A stretch of DNA of 64,000 nt from Symbiodinium sp. CCMP2592 (Eukaryota; Sar; Dinophyceae; Suessiales; Symbiodiniaceae): the NCBI GenBank assembly GCA_905221615.1, contig CAJNDT010005869.1, positions 1,299,318-1,363,317 of the forward strand, in the 5' to 3' direction. A program made the translations under genes and the position numbers. Every line of letters starts with the position of its first letter. Position 1 is the stretch's first letter. This document shows positions 40,836 to 53,000 of this stretch, piece after piece. The notes beneath the pieces were generated by a model that was given only the letters and a program-made list of their open reading frames with translations, was not told the DNA's origin and made no database searches.

Positions 40836-43028
40836 AAGGTCGTGGGTGCCTTAAGATTGGCCATCAGCAGACAGGATCAACTACACAAAAAATACCACAA
40901 CAAAAAAACTGATCAACTAGGCAGCATTTTTTGGTACGAGCTCGAATAAGGAATAAGCCGCATTAATTCGGCTCACTGGATTAAAAGGGCCCCCACATTA
41001 TTGGATGAAGTTCTACGGCATTCTACGGGGCTAAACAGGCCGCAGGTATGTACAGATGGTGGTGTCAGGCGCGACGAAACATGGAGGTGCCAAGAGTTTT
41101 AGTTTTATCAAGCTCTGGGTCGAATAGCAAGCTTACATACAGCTTGCACGCGGGCTACTCGTATCGTATGCCGTTCAGCAAGACCATGTCCGACGGCCCC
41201 GGGCCCAACTTGGTCGCAGGTTGTCGCGGGCTACTCGGCTACTCTAGCCGATGGGAATTCTTCCCGCAGGTTTAGTGCAAGAGCCTCAACGGCGGGGCGG
41301 CAATCCGCCCAATCAAGGTTTTCGTGGAGATGTCGCATCCGCGTCGTTGTCATGGAGATGATGGCGCGAAATGAAGCTTGCACACATTGCTGCGGTCAGA
41401 CCGGTTAATTCTGCGACAGAGCAGCTCCTTCCAAATCCGATGTTGGCACCTTCTGGGCAGGGTCGGGCCCGTGGCAACATGGTCGGCAATCATACGTTTC
41501 CGACTGCACCTGAACTGTCGGGCGGGGAGTGCTGGAATTGCCTCTCTGGCCTCTCATCAGGGATGGAAGACCTCACGATGGAAACGATCGCAGTGACGAC
41601 TTTTCCGGGGGATTGCTGGGTAATTAGTCAACTGGTGCGGTGGAGAGGCCACAGAACATGACGGCTTCCCAACACTAACGGTGGAGCACGCAAAGAAAGG
41701 GCCCCGGCCAGTCTGCGAATTAGTAGAACATGTATTGAACCACTTCATAGCATCAGGGTCTCGGAAGCTGAAGCCCAAGACAGATGTAATGTAACCCTTG
41801 TCAGACTTTAGTTCCGCTGCCCGAGCCTGAGGTCTTTATGCTGCACACGCTGCAGAGGTGGGATTGGACACCTCAAACGGCCAGCATGCACACCAGGGTG
41901 TCGACAGTGGTTCGCATGCCAGGATCGCATCAGTGCTTCAGTGACGGGTGCATGATTGATGGCCATTGCTTCGTGGCAGGAGGCAGCACGTGTACAGCGG
42001 CAGCAGTACGAGGCCGCGGACACCCCACAGTGGCATATGAGCTCATTTCGCGACTACCTCTGTCGCGAATGCATCTTTTGCCATGTTACCACGCATGGAT
42101 CGAAGAAAGCATTCCACGGACAGGCTATCAGCTAAACAGAGAGGCAGAAATCCATTTTCATTTTTTGTACTGTACATGGAAGTTGGATGTGTAAAGTTCT
42201 GTGATCTGTTCTGTGAACCCTTCCGCATCGTGGCATTCCCTCAGCTAGTTGAGTCGCATGTTGCTGACCAGTGGTGTGGCAAGTCTGGCTCATGTGCCAC
42301 ATCACTCACAGATCGAGAGTCTGATGTAATGTTTGTCTTGTCCAGGCCCCGAGACATGTGTGTCGGAGAGATGCAGGGGCTCACATGTCGCCTTCCATGG
42401 TGCATGTTGCAAGCTGACTTGGACCTGTTTGGGCTGGTTCCTTGGAAGCCAACCAACAATCTATGCCGATTGTATATTGATCTGTGCCGCTTCAATGTCG
42501 GTTCCGATTGTCAGCACTTCACAAAGCCAAGAACCCATATTCCCAGAAAAACGCGGACTTCGGCCACGGTTCCATTCTGAGCTCAGCTAGCAACACAACG
42601 GTGACGTAGAAGCAGCGCATGACGAGCTGAACTCATACGAAAACCGACACCCAACCACGCTGTTGCTCGATGACCACCAACGAAGAAGTGCTGTTCTGCA
42701 CCTAACTGGACCGATGCCGGATCAATTGAGTTCATGTTGTCAGCGATGTTGAACGGACGAGCATGTTTTGCCGTAGAGGAAGAGCGTGGCGCTGGACTGA
42801 CGTAGAACAGGCACGAGTCAATCGAATTACATGCTGGAAATCACAGTTCTGCTTGGCGTTCATCAACCACCTAGCAAAGAAGAAGCGCGGCACCGAACCG
42901 ACGTGCGTATGCCGATCGCAAGCCGATTCCAGTCTATTGTATGCCGTGGGCCGGCGCTTAGCCGAGAGGAATGTTCTGTCCATGATTTGATTTTCGGCGT
43001 GTCCGATTACGGACGTGTCAGCATGTCA

Positions 43029-43105
43029 GGATGCCTTGCGGCAGATGCAGGCTGCAGAAGAGGCAGCCAGAGCGCAGCGGCAACAGCTTCTCGGATTTCA
43101 AGTCA
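43029..43105 (+). CDS. Possible coiled-coil exon
   Basis: After CATGTCAG the frame reads DALRQMQAAEEAARAQRQ and on to QLLGFQ, a regular helical heptad pattern without stops. It is probably an exon of the gene containing the WW2 or J-domain exon. From 40.9 to 46.1 kb I see no other firm exon. Confidence 0.35.
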
Positions 43106-44619
43106 AAGACGCAGACTCTCGTTATCTCTCGTTGCATCCAGCAGTAGAGTTGTAGACATGGTGCGGCCATGTGTGTACGTGTACGTTGAGAGGTGGCGTC
43201 TGCAGATCACCTTCCTAGTCCTCGAATCTGTGTACGACTTTCTATCTGGGCCCTCCGCAAGAGTTCAAACCACGATGCCGGTGCCACTCCGCTCATCTTA
43301 GGTGGGATCAGCTCTACGCGCAACACTTTGTCACTGCCCAAGCATATAGCTTTGGACTGGACTCGGAACCTCGCGGTATGGAGGGGCAGGTTCGGCAGTC
43401 ATGGCAATCGAGATCTGCCTTCTACGCTACCGTAGGCACAACCTAGAGCCGACACAGAGTTTCAGTCCTCTAATACCTCTAACGAACGATTTTCTTGTGA
43501 AAAAGTATCAAAGAACAGCACGGAGCAAGACGACCTACCAGCTATCGGGATCGCATTCTGAGCCATGGACGGGGACTCCACTTTTACGGGGCTTGGGTTT
43601 TTGAAAGCTGTCACACCAAGTGTTCGTGCCATTTGGTTCACTCCGACGGTGCAGGCATATCAACCTGAAGCTGCCTCCACACGTAACACCTCGTCTCTCG
43701 AAGCAGTTGTAGTGTCTCCACATGGTTTGATTTCCCATTGCAGCTGCTCCGCAGCTCTGCCACCGTAAATACTGGTTTCTTTTCCACGGCTCTGAGGACT
43801 CCTGCAGCCCTGTAGTGTGTGTGTGTGTGTGTGGAGTTGCTGTGCTACTACGTCGAGGTGGTGCTATACTGGCGGTTTACTTATATACTTGGAAGCGTCG
43901 GTGTAGCTGGACGCGGTACCTTGCAAAAGATGCTGGATGGGCCTGGGTTCTGATGAATGCGTTTATGGCCGGATACTTGGGGTCTGGTGGGTAGGGCTTG
44001 CCTTCTCGACTTGCCAGCCTAGCGTGACTGTAGTTGTTCTTTGTTCTTAACCCCTGACCAATCCAGGTGAAGCTGCGCCTGCCATTTGCGAGTTGGGAGA
44101 GTCGAAACGCCGTACTTACTACAGGGGTCTAAAAAATTACAAATAGCATTTTTGGGGGGTTCCTTCTCATAACTCTCATATAATGTATTAATTAATTCCC
44201 CTATATTAACCTCTTGCTTGGCATAGCAAGTATTGAGCAGTTGCTGCCGTCTCAAGATTCGCAGCACTATCTTGCATACTCTTGTCTTTACATCTCTCTG
44301 CCTCTCTCTCTCGCTCTCTCTCTCGTTCTCAGCGGGCTCTCTTGCCGATGCAACCGGTGTTTTTGGAGCAGCAGGTCGTGGCCGATTCGAGGTAAAAGCG
44401 ATGCCCAATACAGACCCCAGTAAACCTTGCGGCGCGCTGCCAGCTTTCCATAAAGCCCATGTGCATGGGGCGGGGGTATATATGCAGCAGGCAGCGACCA
44501 GAGGAAGGTGGGGTTAAGGAGTGTCTTGGGAGTGGTGGCTGGCATCAGCAGACCTGGCGCATGAGCTCGGCCGAGAGGAGGCAGAGGGACCAGAACAATG
44601 TTGAGACCTTGCAGTAGAC

Positions 44620-44860
44620 AGATGCAGGCTAGTTTGCTTGACCAGCTTGGCAAAACCCAGCAGATTAACCAAGAACGAGAGAGATGGCGAGTCCGCCAGC
44701 CGAACCGAGAAAGAGGCTGTGTTGGCTCTGTACTGGCGAGGTCAACTTCATCTACACCCGCACGAGCATGCAATACATGAAGATTGCCCCACTGTTGCAG
44801 AGACTGCAAGGCCTGGTACCAACAGCAGCAGCAACAGCAGCAGCAGTCCCAGCAGGCCAG
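44620..44860 (+). CDS. Possible Gln-rich exons
   Basis: LLDQLGKTQQINQERERW (44632-44690) and, further on, CKAWYQQQQQQQQQSQQ (about 44797-44855) look like pieces of a helical, Gln-rich protein. The CAG run could also be a simple repeat. A CT-rich microsatellite (44288-44345) precedes it. Confidence 0.25.
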
Positions 44861-45534
44861 GGCATTCGTGATTTGGTTCGTCACGACTTGGGTCGCAGGT
44901 AATTGACAGAGCTTGTGCACCAAAAGTCCCAGCTGAGAGTAGAGATTCGTCCTGAGATGTCCAAACCTGGGATCTGTGCCGCCATGACATTGTTTAGAAT
45001 GTTTCGCATTCATGTCCCGAAACGAAACCACGATTTCGGGGCAGGCTGCAGCTGGTCAACCACCAGCGGAGAGTGCTGCATCTGGTATGGTTGGCTCCCT
45101 GGGCCATCCGTGAAGTTCGACAGTGGTTCCGCGTGGGCGTGTCAATCATGCATCGCTTTAGGATCTAGATGTCGGATGGTCTCGGACCCATGTGGAGATA
45201 CTGGACTTGCAAAAACGAAGTGGCCTCAAAGTTGTAGCTGGTGTGCACTCCTCGTCGAAACTATCACGTCCTGAGGTTCCGCCAAGCCTGAATGCAAGCA
45301 TGGAGGCGGGCTTGTGGTACATGGCGAGGTCGGACTAAAGCATTCAGTCACTGCAGCCCGTTTGTGTCGCAGCGTGCAAAATGCCTGTGCTTGAATTAAT
45401 ACTATGCTTCTTGTTAGTGTTGCGATTAATGTCACTGTTGTCAGTACTTTGAACTTTTTACCTGTTATGAACATTTTAGTGCTTATTTGTCTATCATTTG
45501 TACATACCTGCGTACATACATACAGAGGCATACA

Positions 45535-45755
45535 TATATCTCTCTCTCTGTCTCTATGCATGCATGTATGTATGTTGTGTATGCATATGTTTCGGTAAAT
45601 ATATACTGTATGTATGTATATGTATATGTATGCTACCTAGGCCGACAAGTCTGCATGCCCTGCCTGCCTGCCTACCTACCTACTTACCTACCTATATATA
45701 TATATATATATATATAGAGCCAAATATATATATATATATATATATACACATTTAT

Positions 45756-45787
<32 letters not shown>

Positions 45788-45840
45788 TCTCATATATATA
45801 TATATATATGTAAATATGTATACATGTATTATACATAGAT
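45535..45840. repeat. CT, TACC and TA microsatellites
   Basis: Successive simple-sequence tracts. All reading frames through it are artefacts. Confidence 0.95.
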
Positions 45841-46379
45841 ACGGATAGGTACCTGCATGCATGCGCAGGAGCAAATTGCATTTGCCAGACCCTCAGAGGC
45901 AAAGTGGCGGCCCATGCCCACGAGGTTTCAAGCTAAACTCTGGATGTGGAACGGGGCATCTTAGTCAAAGGAGCGAAGATTTCTGGCTGATGGTCGGCGT
46001 TGGTCCATTGCCATAAATCACAGAGCCTGCCACTGCTGAGGCGATGAAATGCAGCGTCGTTCAGGAAATGGAGGCAAGTCGACTCCGGATGAGCATCCAG
46101 TCAGGGCTGCATAGCCGTTGCGCATGTGCTCGTTGCCGCCTACCAGGAGATGATCAAGAACGGTGTTTCGGTCGCAGACCGGAAGAAGGCCGCGAACGAA
46201 ACTTTGTCGCGTGATGTCGACTGCCGCAGCACATGCACCTCTGAAGCCACAGACTGCAAGCCCGCAACGCCACTCCACCTGTCGCCTCGCTGCTACATGA
46301 CGCCATTCACTTGTTCGCTCTTGTTTGACACTGCTTGTGGCCACTGCTGCAGACAAGAAGTGTTCTGACACCGGAAGAG

Positions 46380-46465
46380 ATTCTAGCAAGCAGTTTGCCT
46401 GCTGCCAGGCCCTCAAGAATTGGCAAATAAAGTGGCACCCGGACAAGAATCCGGAACAGGAAGAG
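46380..46465 (+). CDS. J-domain (DnaJ-like) exon
   Basis: Between AG at 46379 and a GC donor the frame reads SSKQFACCQALKNWQIKW, then HPDKNPEQEE. The HPD tripeptide preceded by a helix and followed by KNP is the J-domain signature needed to stimulate Hsp70. The flanking exons are not certain: EMIKNGVSVADRKKA near 46147 may be one, and the rest of helix III was not found. It lies 600 bases upstream of the dynein chain start, on the same strand. Confidence 0.65.
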
Positions 46466-46599
46466 GCGTTGAGCACTTGTCCTTGTAACCAGAGTCCACA
46501 ATCTGGAGTTTGGAAGACGTGGGCCGGAATCGAGGTTTACACTAGTGAAGGCTGCCCACCTGTTTGGCACAAAGCATCGACACATGCCATTAACTTGCT

Positions 46600-46830
46600 T
46601 CAGAGTATGTTCGCGTCCGAGCGATGTGGTATTGATAGTTGCAGTGGTATTTGTGTGGTGTTGTTACAGTGGTGGGACTGGTAGCTGTAGCAGTAGCAGT
46701 TGCAGGGTTAGTAGCAGCAGTACGTATAGTAGCAGGTGCATTAGTAGCAGAGGTTTAGCCGTAGTCGTCGTCACCGCAGTAGTAGTACCAGTGGTGGTAG
46801 CAGCGGCGGCAGGTATAGGACCCGATAGAG
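46600..46830. repeat. Imperfect GTA/GCA trinucleotide tract
   Basis: GTAGTAGCAG-type sequence in a spacer between the J-domain exon and the dynein gene. Confidence 0.8.
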
Positions 46831-47070
46831 CAGCAGTTGGTAATGGTCTTGGGTCGTGCGTGTCGTGTTTGTTGTCGGCCTCGTGGTTGACTGCTGCTGT
46901 GTCGTGTAGTGATAGGCAGCATCGTCGGGCTGCGATCCTCACAGGCACCCCAACATGACCAATTGGACAATGTCTGAGGGCATGCGCGCTTGCCGCTGTC
47001 TTTCCTGCTCAAGCGTCCTGAGCACGCTCCCCAAGAATCGCCGCCCTTGTCTGCCTGCAATTTGGCGGCC

Positions 47071-50000
47071 ATGGCGCCGAAGGCAGCGCCGAAGGTGGGG
47101 CACCACATGCAAGTCCCCTGAGCAGCTCGAGTGACCGCCGCGCCTCCTTTCGGTGAGAGACGCCGCATGATCTGCTCTGCACCGGAAAAGCGCCTATGAA
47201 GGCCCAGCAGCGAAGTACGCCTCCTCCTGAAGGCGATGGCAATGGGACACGATCCTTAATGACACAAGTTGTGGCGAGCACGCGCGACGAGCAAACAAGT
47301 ATCAAACCAATACGTTACGACCCAAGTGCAATGCGTGGCCTGTACTATGCCAGGACCCGGAGCAGAGGCGGAGCAAGAACTGGGCGATGACTACGACATG
47401 CCAGTCATTGTTAAGGCAGGACATAGGAGCTGAACCAGGCGGGCAAAATCAGAAAACCCTCTCGACAGTCTCTCAGGTGCGGCCAGACGATCAGCTGCCA
47501 CTGGAACCAGAGGACTCGACCAAAGTCTAGAGTTTGAGTCCGAATATCAACGTTATCCGGACTTCTCGGGTCAAGCTGAACGAGGATTTCACTTTCAAAG
47601 TCCCATGCAACTCTCCACTCCTGCTGATTGCAGATTATGTGCGTCATGAAACAGGCGGTTCAATGACATCTGCAGGAGTTAGAGAAGGAAGTGCCTCCCC
47701 GCGTTCTCTACCCGCTGAACCCGCAGTCTGCCCACAACACTACGTGCCTGGTACTAATTGGAAACTGTTTGGACCTTCCATGCACAGACGATTAGTGCAT
47801 GCCCGAAGCACTTCAGCACTCGTGACATGAGCAGACTCAGGCAGTACTCGTTCAAAGAGAAGTGTTTCAAGGTGGATGAGCAGGCATGGGGCAGCTTCAA
47901 TCTAAAGTAGAAGTGGCACGCCAACTCTGCACCCGATTCGGACATGCCCTGTGCGCACATGTCCTGCCACGTGCGTGTATGCTGTATTCAGTTTCCAGAA
48001 CCAGACCACCCCGGTCCGAATCAAATCGCGAAACCGAGTCGTGAGAGCGAAACCACGAAAACGGACAACACGAGCCCATGGCAGGCAATTTCGAGAAGCT
48101 CTGGAGTCAGAGATCGTCGCTGTCGGAAAGCCGAAATACTGTAGCAGAAGTTAAGGTCAACCCCAACATGTCTCAGGGTGTATGTCTTTAGAAGACATGC
48201 GACAGGTGGATCAGGTCGTGATGCACTTCGCCAGAGATGGATTGATCTTGCTCAAGGATAGCCCGGAAGCGCAAGATCAGATGGAGGCCGCAGCACTCAG
48301 GAAAGATAAGATTTAGGTCTTCTACGTCATCGGAAAGCGGGATGTTGCAGATAGAGTCTCCTGCCATCTTCCAATATGTGCAGCTTCGGGCCGGACGCTG
48401 CAAGAATGTATGTTGGAAGGGTATGCTATACCGAAAGCTCAATCACAATCAGTAAGGCATCATGCTGTTGAAGCCTGATACGCTGCAAGAAAGCTGCTCA
48501 GGTCTTGGAGAAGAAGGAGGCCGAGCAGAATGAGAAAGAGGAGGCCGAAGCGATCGACGAAGACTTCGACCCGCCAGAGAACGATAAGGACGGCATTCGG
48601 GAAGTTGAGGACTTCGGAGAAGGGTGGACCCCCCTGGCCTTGCAACGCTGAAGCTCCTCCTGTAATTAGAACTGTAGACTGTAGACTGTTTTCAACGTGC
48701 CGGTGCCGTTCGACACAGAGAAGATAACCAGGACGGTCAGGTCCTGTCTTTCTTTGTTTCTGTGAGTCTGTGAGAGCGTTGCCGGGTTTGTCGCGCCGGA
48801 GCGCAGGAAGTGCCAGTGAAGAACCCTCTTCGAGACTCAGCAGCAACTGCGGATGCGAATGCTCGTAGAGGGTCCTGTTTCCAGCTCTTCGCGAGCATTT
48901 GGGCGTGTGCTATCAGCCTTGATTCAATCATGCGTCGACCTGTGATGGTTCTGATGCCGGTTGGCTCCTTGAGAACATGCGAGTATCTTCGGTGTAACAG
49001 GCAATCAGTTCAACTTCTCCGAGCGTGCTGCCCAATCCAAGAATGCCTTGCTCCGTAACTTGGTTCAAGCATGGCCTGTTGCGAGCGAGTGCCGGGGGCC
49101 ACCGTAGGCCACCTCTCAATAGGATAGATGTTAAGGGTTTCATCGGTCATTTTGGTCGTGCGTGGGGGTCGAGACATGCAGTGCCTACAAAGTTCTCCAG
49201 GCCATTCACGGACTCCGCAGCATCGTCGGACTACAGTAGCACTGGATGGTCGGATTCTAGCTTTTTTGGCAGGGGAACGAAGCTGGACGACAGAGCCGCC
49301 GCCCACCACCAGGACAGTGGCACGAGGTATTTCCAAGGGTTTGATGGACGATGATGGACGGTTGCAGTCGTGTTTTGTCATGTCAAGGTTTCTGTGGTAT
49401 TTCAGCCCCTGGTACAAAATTCATGTGTGGTAGGCAGCAGGAAAATTAGTTCCGAGGCGTCGGCTCAGCCCCTGTCTTCGATTCGAACCTTGGTCTGTCG
49501 CCCCGTTCAGACTCGACACGATCACGAACTTGGCATTGGCAGGAATGATGGGACAGTCACACAATGGGAGATCTTCGACCAGTATATGGCAGACATCGAA
49601 GCTGCGAAGGCGAGGGCCCTCGAACAGTGTAGTGTCGCATGCGCAGTGCAGATGCTGGCATATTTCTTGACAGGAGAAAGAAAAGGAAGATACCTGACTG
49701 CAAGACATACATGCGCCAGTAGCACACCGATCCGCACGTGTGGGCGAAAACTGTTTGGGCTTTATTTCACACCGCCTGCTGGCTGATCGAAAGTGCGAAT
49801 GTGCCTGACAGTGTGCAATCCAGGACAAGAAGGCTGGAAAGTCCGTTTATGATGATGTATCAGAGAAGAAAAAGAAGTCGGACACGGACCCAACATATTC
49901 GGAGAACATGAAGCTGTCGATCAAGATCATGGAGCGCATCTTTGCTCGAATTCTCGGGTAAGCATTGGCAGGTGCTGACATGTGGGCTGGACTTCTGAAA

Positions 50001-53000
50001 ATCGCAAGGTTGAGACACACAGTCCACGGAAGTTCATGTGTGCTCGTAATTCTTCGTACCTTCATTTTCCACGTGGCGCATCAATCAAGCAAGAAAATGC
50101 AGTCGTCAGCAAGCTTGCCTGCAAGTGCGTTGCACCTGTCCAAGGTATGGTCAATCAAAACGCGGAGAATGAGGTCTACCATGATTTTAAGCAGCCAGGT
50201 TGTACCTTTAGATACGGTCTATGATACCTGCTCATGACGACGGCTCAGTGAAAAGTCGCATCGCTGGCAGTTGTTGAATGCTGCTTCAAGGTATTGGGAA
50301 GATCGAAGTGACGAGTTCCGTGAGGGCCGCTGGGAATGCAGCGCTTGTTTTTCAATCCGAGGGCGCATGCTTGACCAGATTGAAGCAATCTCTCTGATAG
50401 GTGTTGGGGAAAGTGATGGAAAGTGGCACTGGGACACAGGAAAAACTGTCAAGTCCCATGCAGGCATCCACCTCCAGCCGGATCACCTGAACCCTACTGT
50501 ACCTGCAACACGGTCTTGGCGAAAACCAGAATGGAGTAACATGCAAAGCTGCAATGACGCAGAATGACAAATCAATCAACATGCAAAAAACCTATGTGCA
50601 TCCGCGCATGCAAAAGGGCACACATCTTGGCATTTTCAAGTTTTTGCACCTTCGTCAATTCTGAATTTGTTGGGGGATGCACTTGGGTAAAACGTCAGTC
50701 ACTCACTATCACCGTGTTTCCGTTCCGGTGTCAGGCGCATGAGCACATGCGGGCGTAAGCACATGCGGATATGCCTGATGCATGCATGGCTCACGCACGT
50801 ATGCATGTATGCGAAATTGTGTTCAAACCCTCGCATGCTGAGCTCGAGTGCGAGTGCCGAAAACATCCAAAAAACTTAATTATGCGCCCAGGTCATATGT
50901 ATGTATGTACGTATGTATGTACGTATGTGCGTATGTACCTATGCACGTATGTAGGTATGTATTTACGTATGTGAGCGCATAGGTCTGTATGTACGTACGT
51001 ACATAGATAGATTGTATGTAGACATGTATGCAGGTAGGGGTGTCGGTGCATGTGCGTACATATGTATGTGTGCGCACGTGTGCATGTGTGCATGTGCGTG
51101 TGTGCGTGCGTGCGTGTGTGGGTGTGTGTGTGTGTGTATTTGCGTGCGTACCCATGCACGTACGTAGATATGCGCACGTGTGTAACCGAATAGGTCAATA
51201 GGTCTGTATGAACGTACGTACATTGGTATGTATGTAGACTGTATGCAGATAGGTGTGTAGGTGTGTGTATCCGCATATGCAGCCGCATGCACGCATGCAT
51301 GTTTCTCCATGTGTGTGTGTGTGTGTGCATGCATGCATGCATGTGTATGACGTATAGGCGGCTTGCGTGTCTGTCAAAGTGTCTGTCTGTTGGTCGGTCA
51401 GTCTGTCTGTATGTACTTATGTACGTATGTGTGCACTTGCTTGTTTGTGGCTGCAATGTTAGAAGCTGCCTTGCTGCTTGGCATTCCACGCTTTACAATC
51501 TACTACACCAGTCAGATTAGTTTCCAGGTGATGGCACGCTGCTGCCACTGTGGCGCTTCTCCTCGGAGAAAGCCAAGAAGAAGCAGGCCTGGAAAACTCC
51601 TTCCAATGCCGTCCTTACTGCACCGCAGGAAGCTAGTAGGAGAATTGTATTTCGCCTTGGAGCCGCAAGCCTGCGGCCATGCAAGATTTCAGGTGACATG
51701 CATCAAATGGAACCCCCACTACAGCGACTTGTGCGCTGTCGGCTTCGGCTCGTATGACTTCATGCGGCAAGGGAGCGGTGTGATTTGCCCCTGGGACGAG
51801 TTGAAGTTGACATATTCAAAAACTTGCCTTCCAAGATTGCATGACATACGCATAACAATCACAGCACAAAGGGCTGAAGGATGGCGAGGTGGTGGCCAAG
51901 AATAGCTGCCGGCGAAGCAGAGATTTCAATGTAAGCCCTGCGGGACGTGAGGTTGCTATTCCTTGAAAAATACACGCTTCCCCGAGTATGTCTTCAACAC
52001 GGATGCCGGCGTTTGCTCTTTGGCCTCTCGTCATGCACTCTACTGACATCAACGGGCTTATGCAGAAGAAACCCACCATTGCATGCTAAGAAAATCGCTT
52101 CGAAGGACTGGCATCCAGCTCACCCGGCAGTCCTTGCTGTGGGGCTGTATGATGGTACAGTTCTCGTTTACGACGTCCGTGCGCGCACGAAGAAGCCTAT
52201 CTACCAGACTCTTTTCTGAACTGTGGCACAGCGGATGTGCACCTCGCCAGGCCAGGCATATATAAGTTTCAGGACTGTTCCCATTGCCTGTCGGCGCCTG
52301 GATGCTCAACGAGAGCCAAGGAGCACTGTCCGGACCAACAAGCACACGGACCCCGTTTGGGAGGCTGACTCTGAAATTGCATCTAACTAGGCCGCTAGCC
52401 ACCAGCAGGTTTAGGTGCTTGTCTAGTTCCGGCAAGAGTCACCGGCCCTTGCAACCTTCGGGGCTTGCCCGGGCCGCAATTTGTGAATGTCCTGAGCTTC
52501 ATCTCCAGCCTGCAGGTGCGATGGAACCACGACGAGTCCACAGGCGCCCTTAACTTCTATTCTATCTCTTCAGATGGTCGCGTGTCCAACTGGCTGCCCG
52601 GCTTTGCAAGCCAATGCTTGGCTGAGGGCCAAAGGGCCCCTGTCATCTCTTGCTTTTTGGATCGAAGCAGGTCTTGTTCAGCCCCAGAACAGCTGAGGTT
52701 TTTATTGAAGAACAAGCTGGAAAGTGAGGAAGTGATGGAACTGCCATTCTGCAGCAGATCAGACCTAGCCAAGTCTAGCAGGCCCTGGTTGTTCCTCATA
52801 CATCATATGCATAGACGCTGTTTGACGGACGTAGATTTAAAGTTTTGAAAGTCTAGGTTTATTGCAGTCTGCCGCTTTTTCTCGGAGGAAGCTGATGGGC
52901 AGCCCTGGTGTCGGCGAAGAGGCACTCGCTGTGGGTCAAGTTCGGTTCAGACACAGCCGGTTCCTCCTTGACTCCTTCACCATGATTTTGGCGGTTCGTC

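Noticed and set aside
44797..44860. Poly-Gln frame as firm exon
   Set aside because: CAG repeats alone give such frames; kept only as low confidence.
50880..51489. Thr/His/Tyr-rich - strand frames up to 198 aa
   Set aside because: They are produced by the tetranucleotide repeat in a dynein intron.
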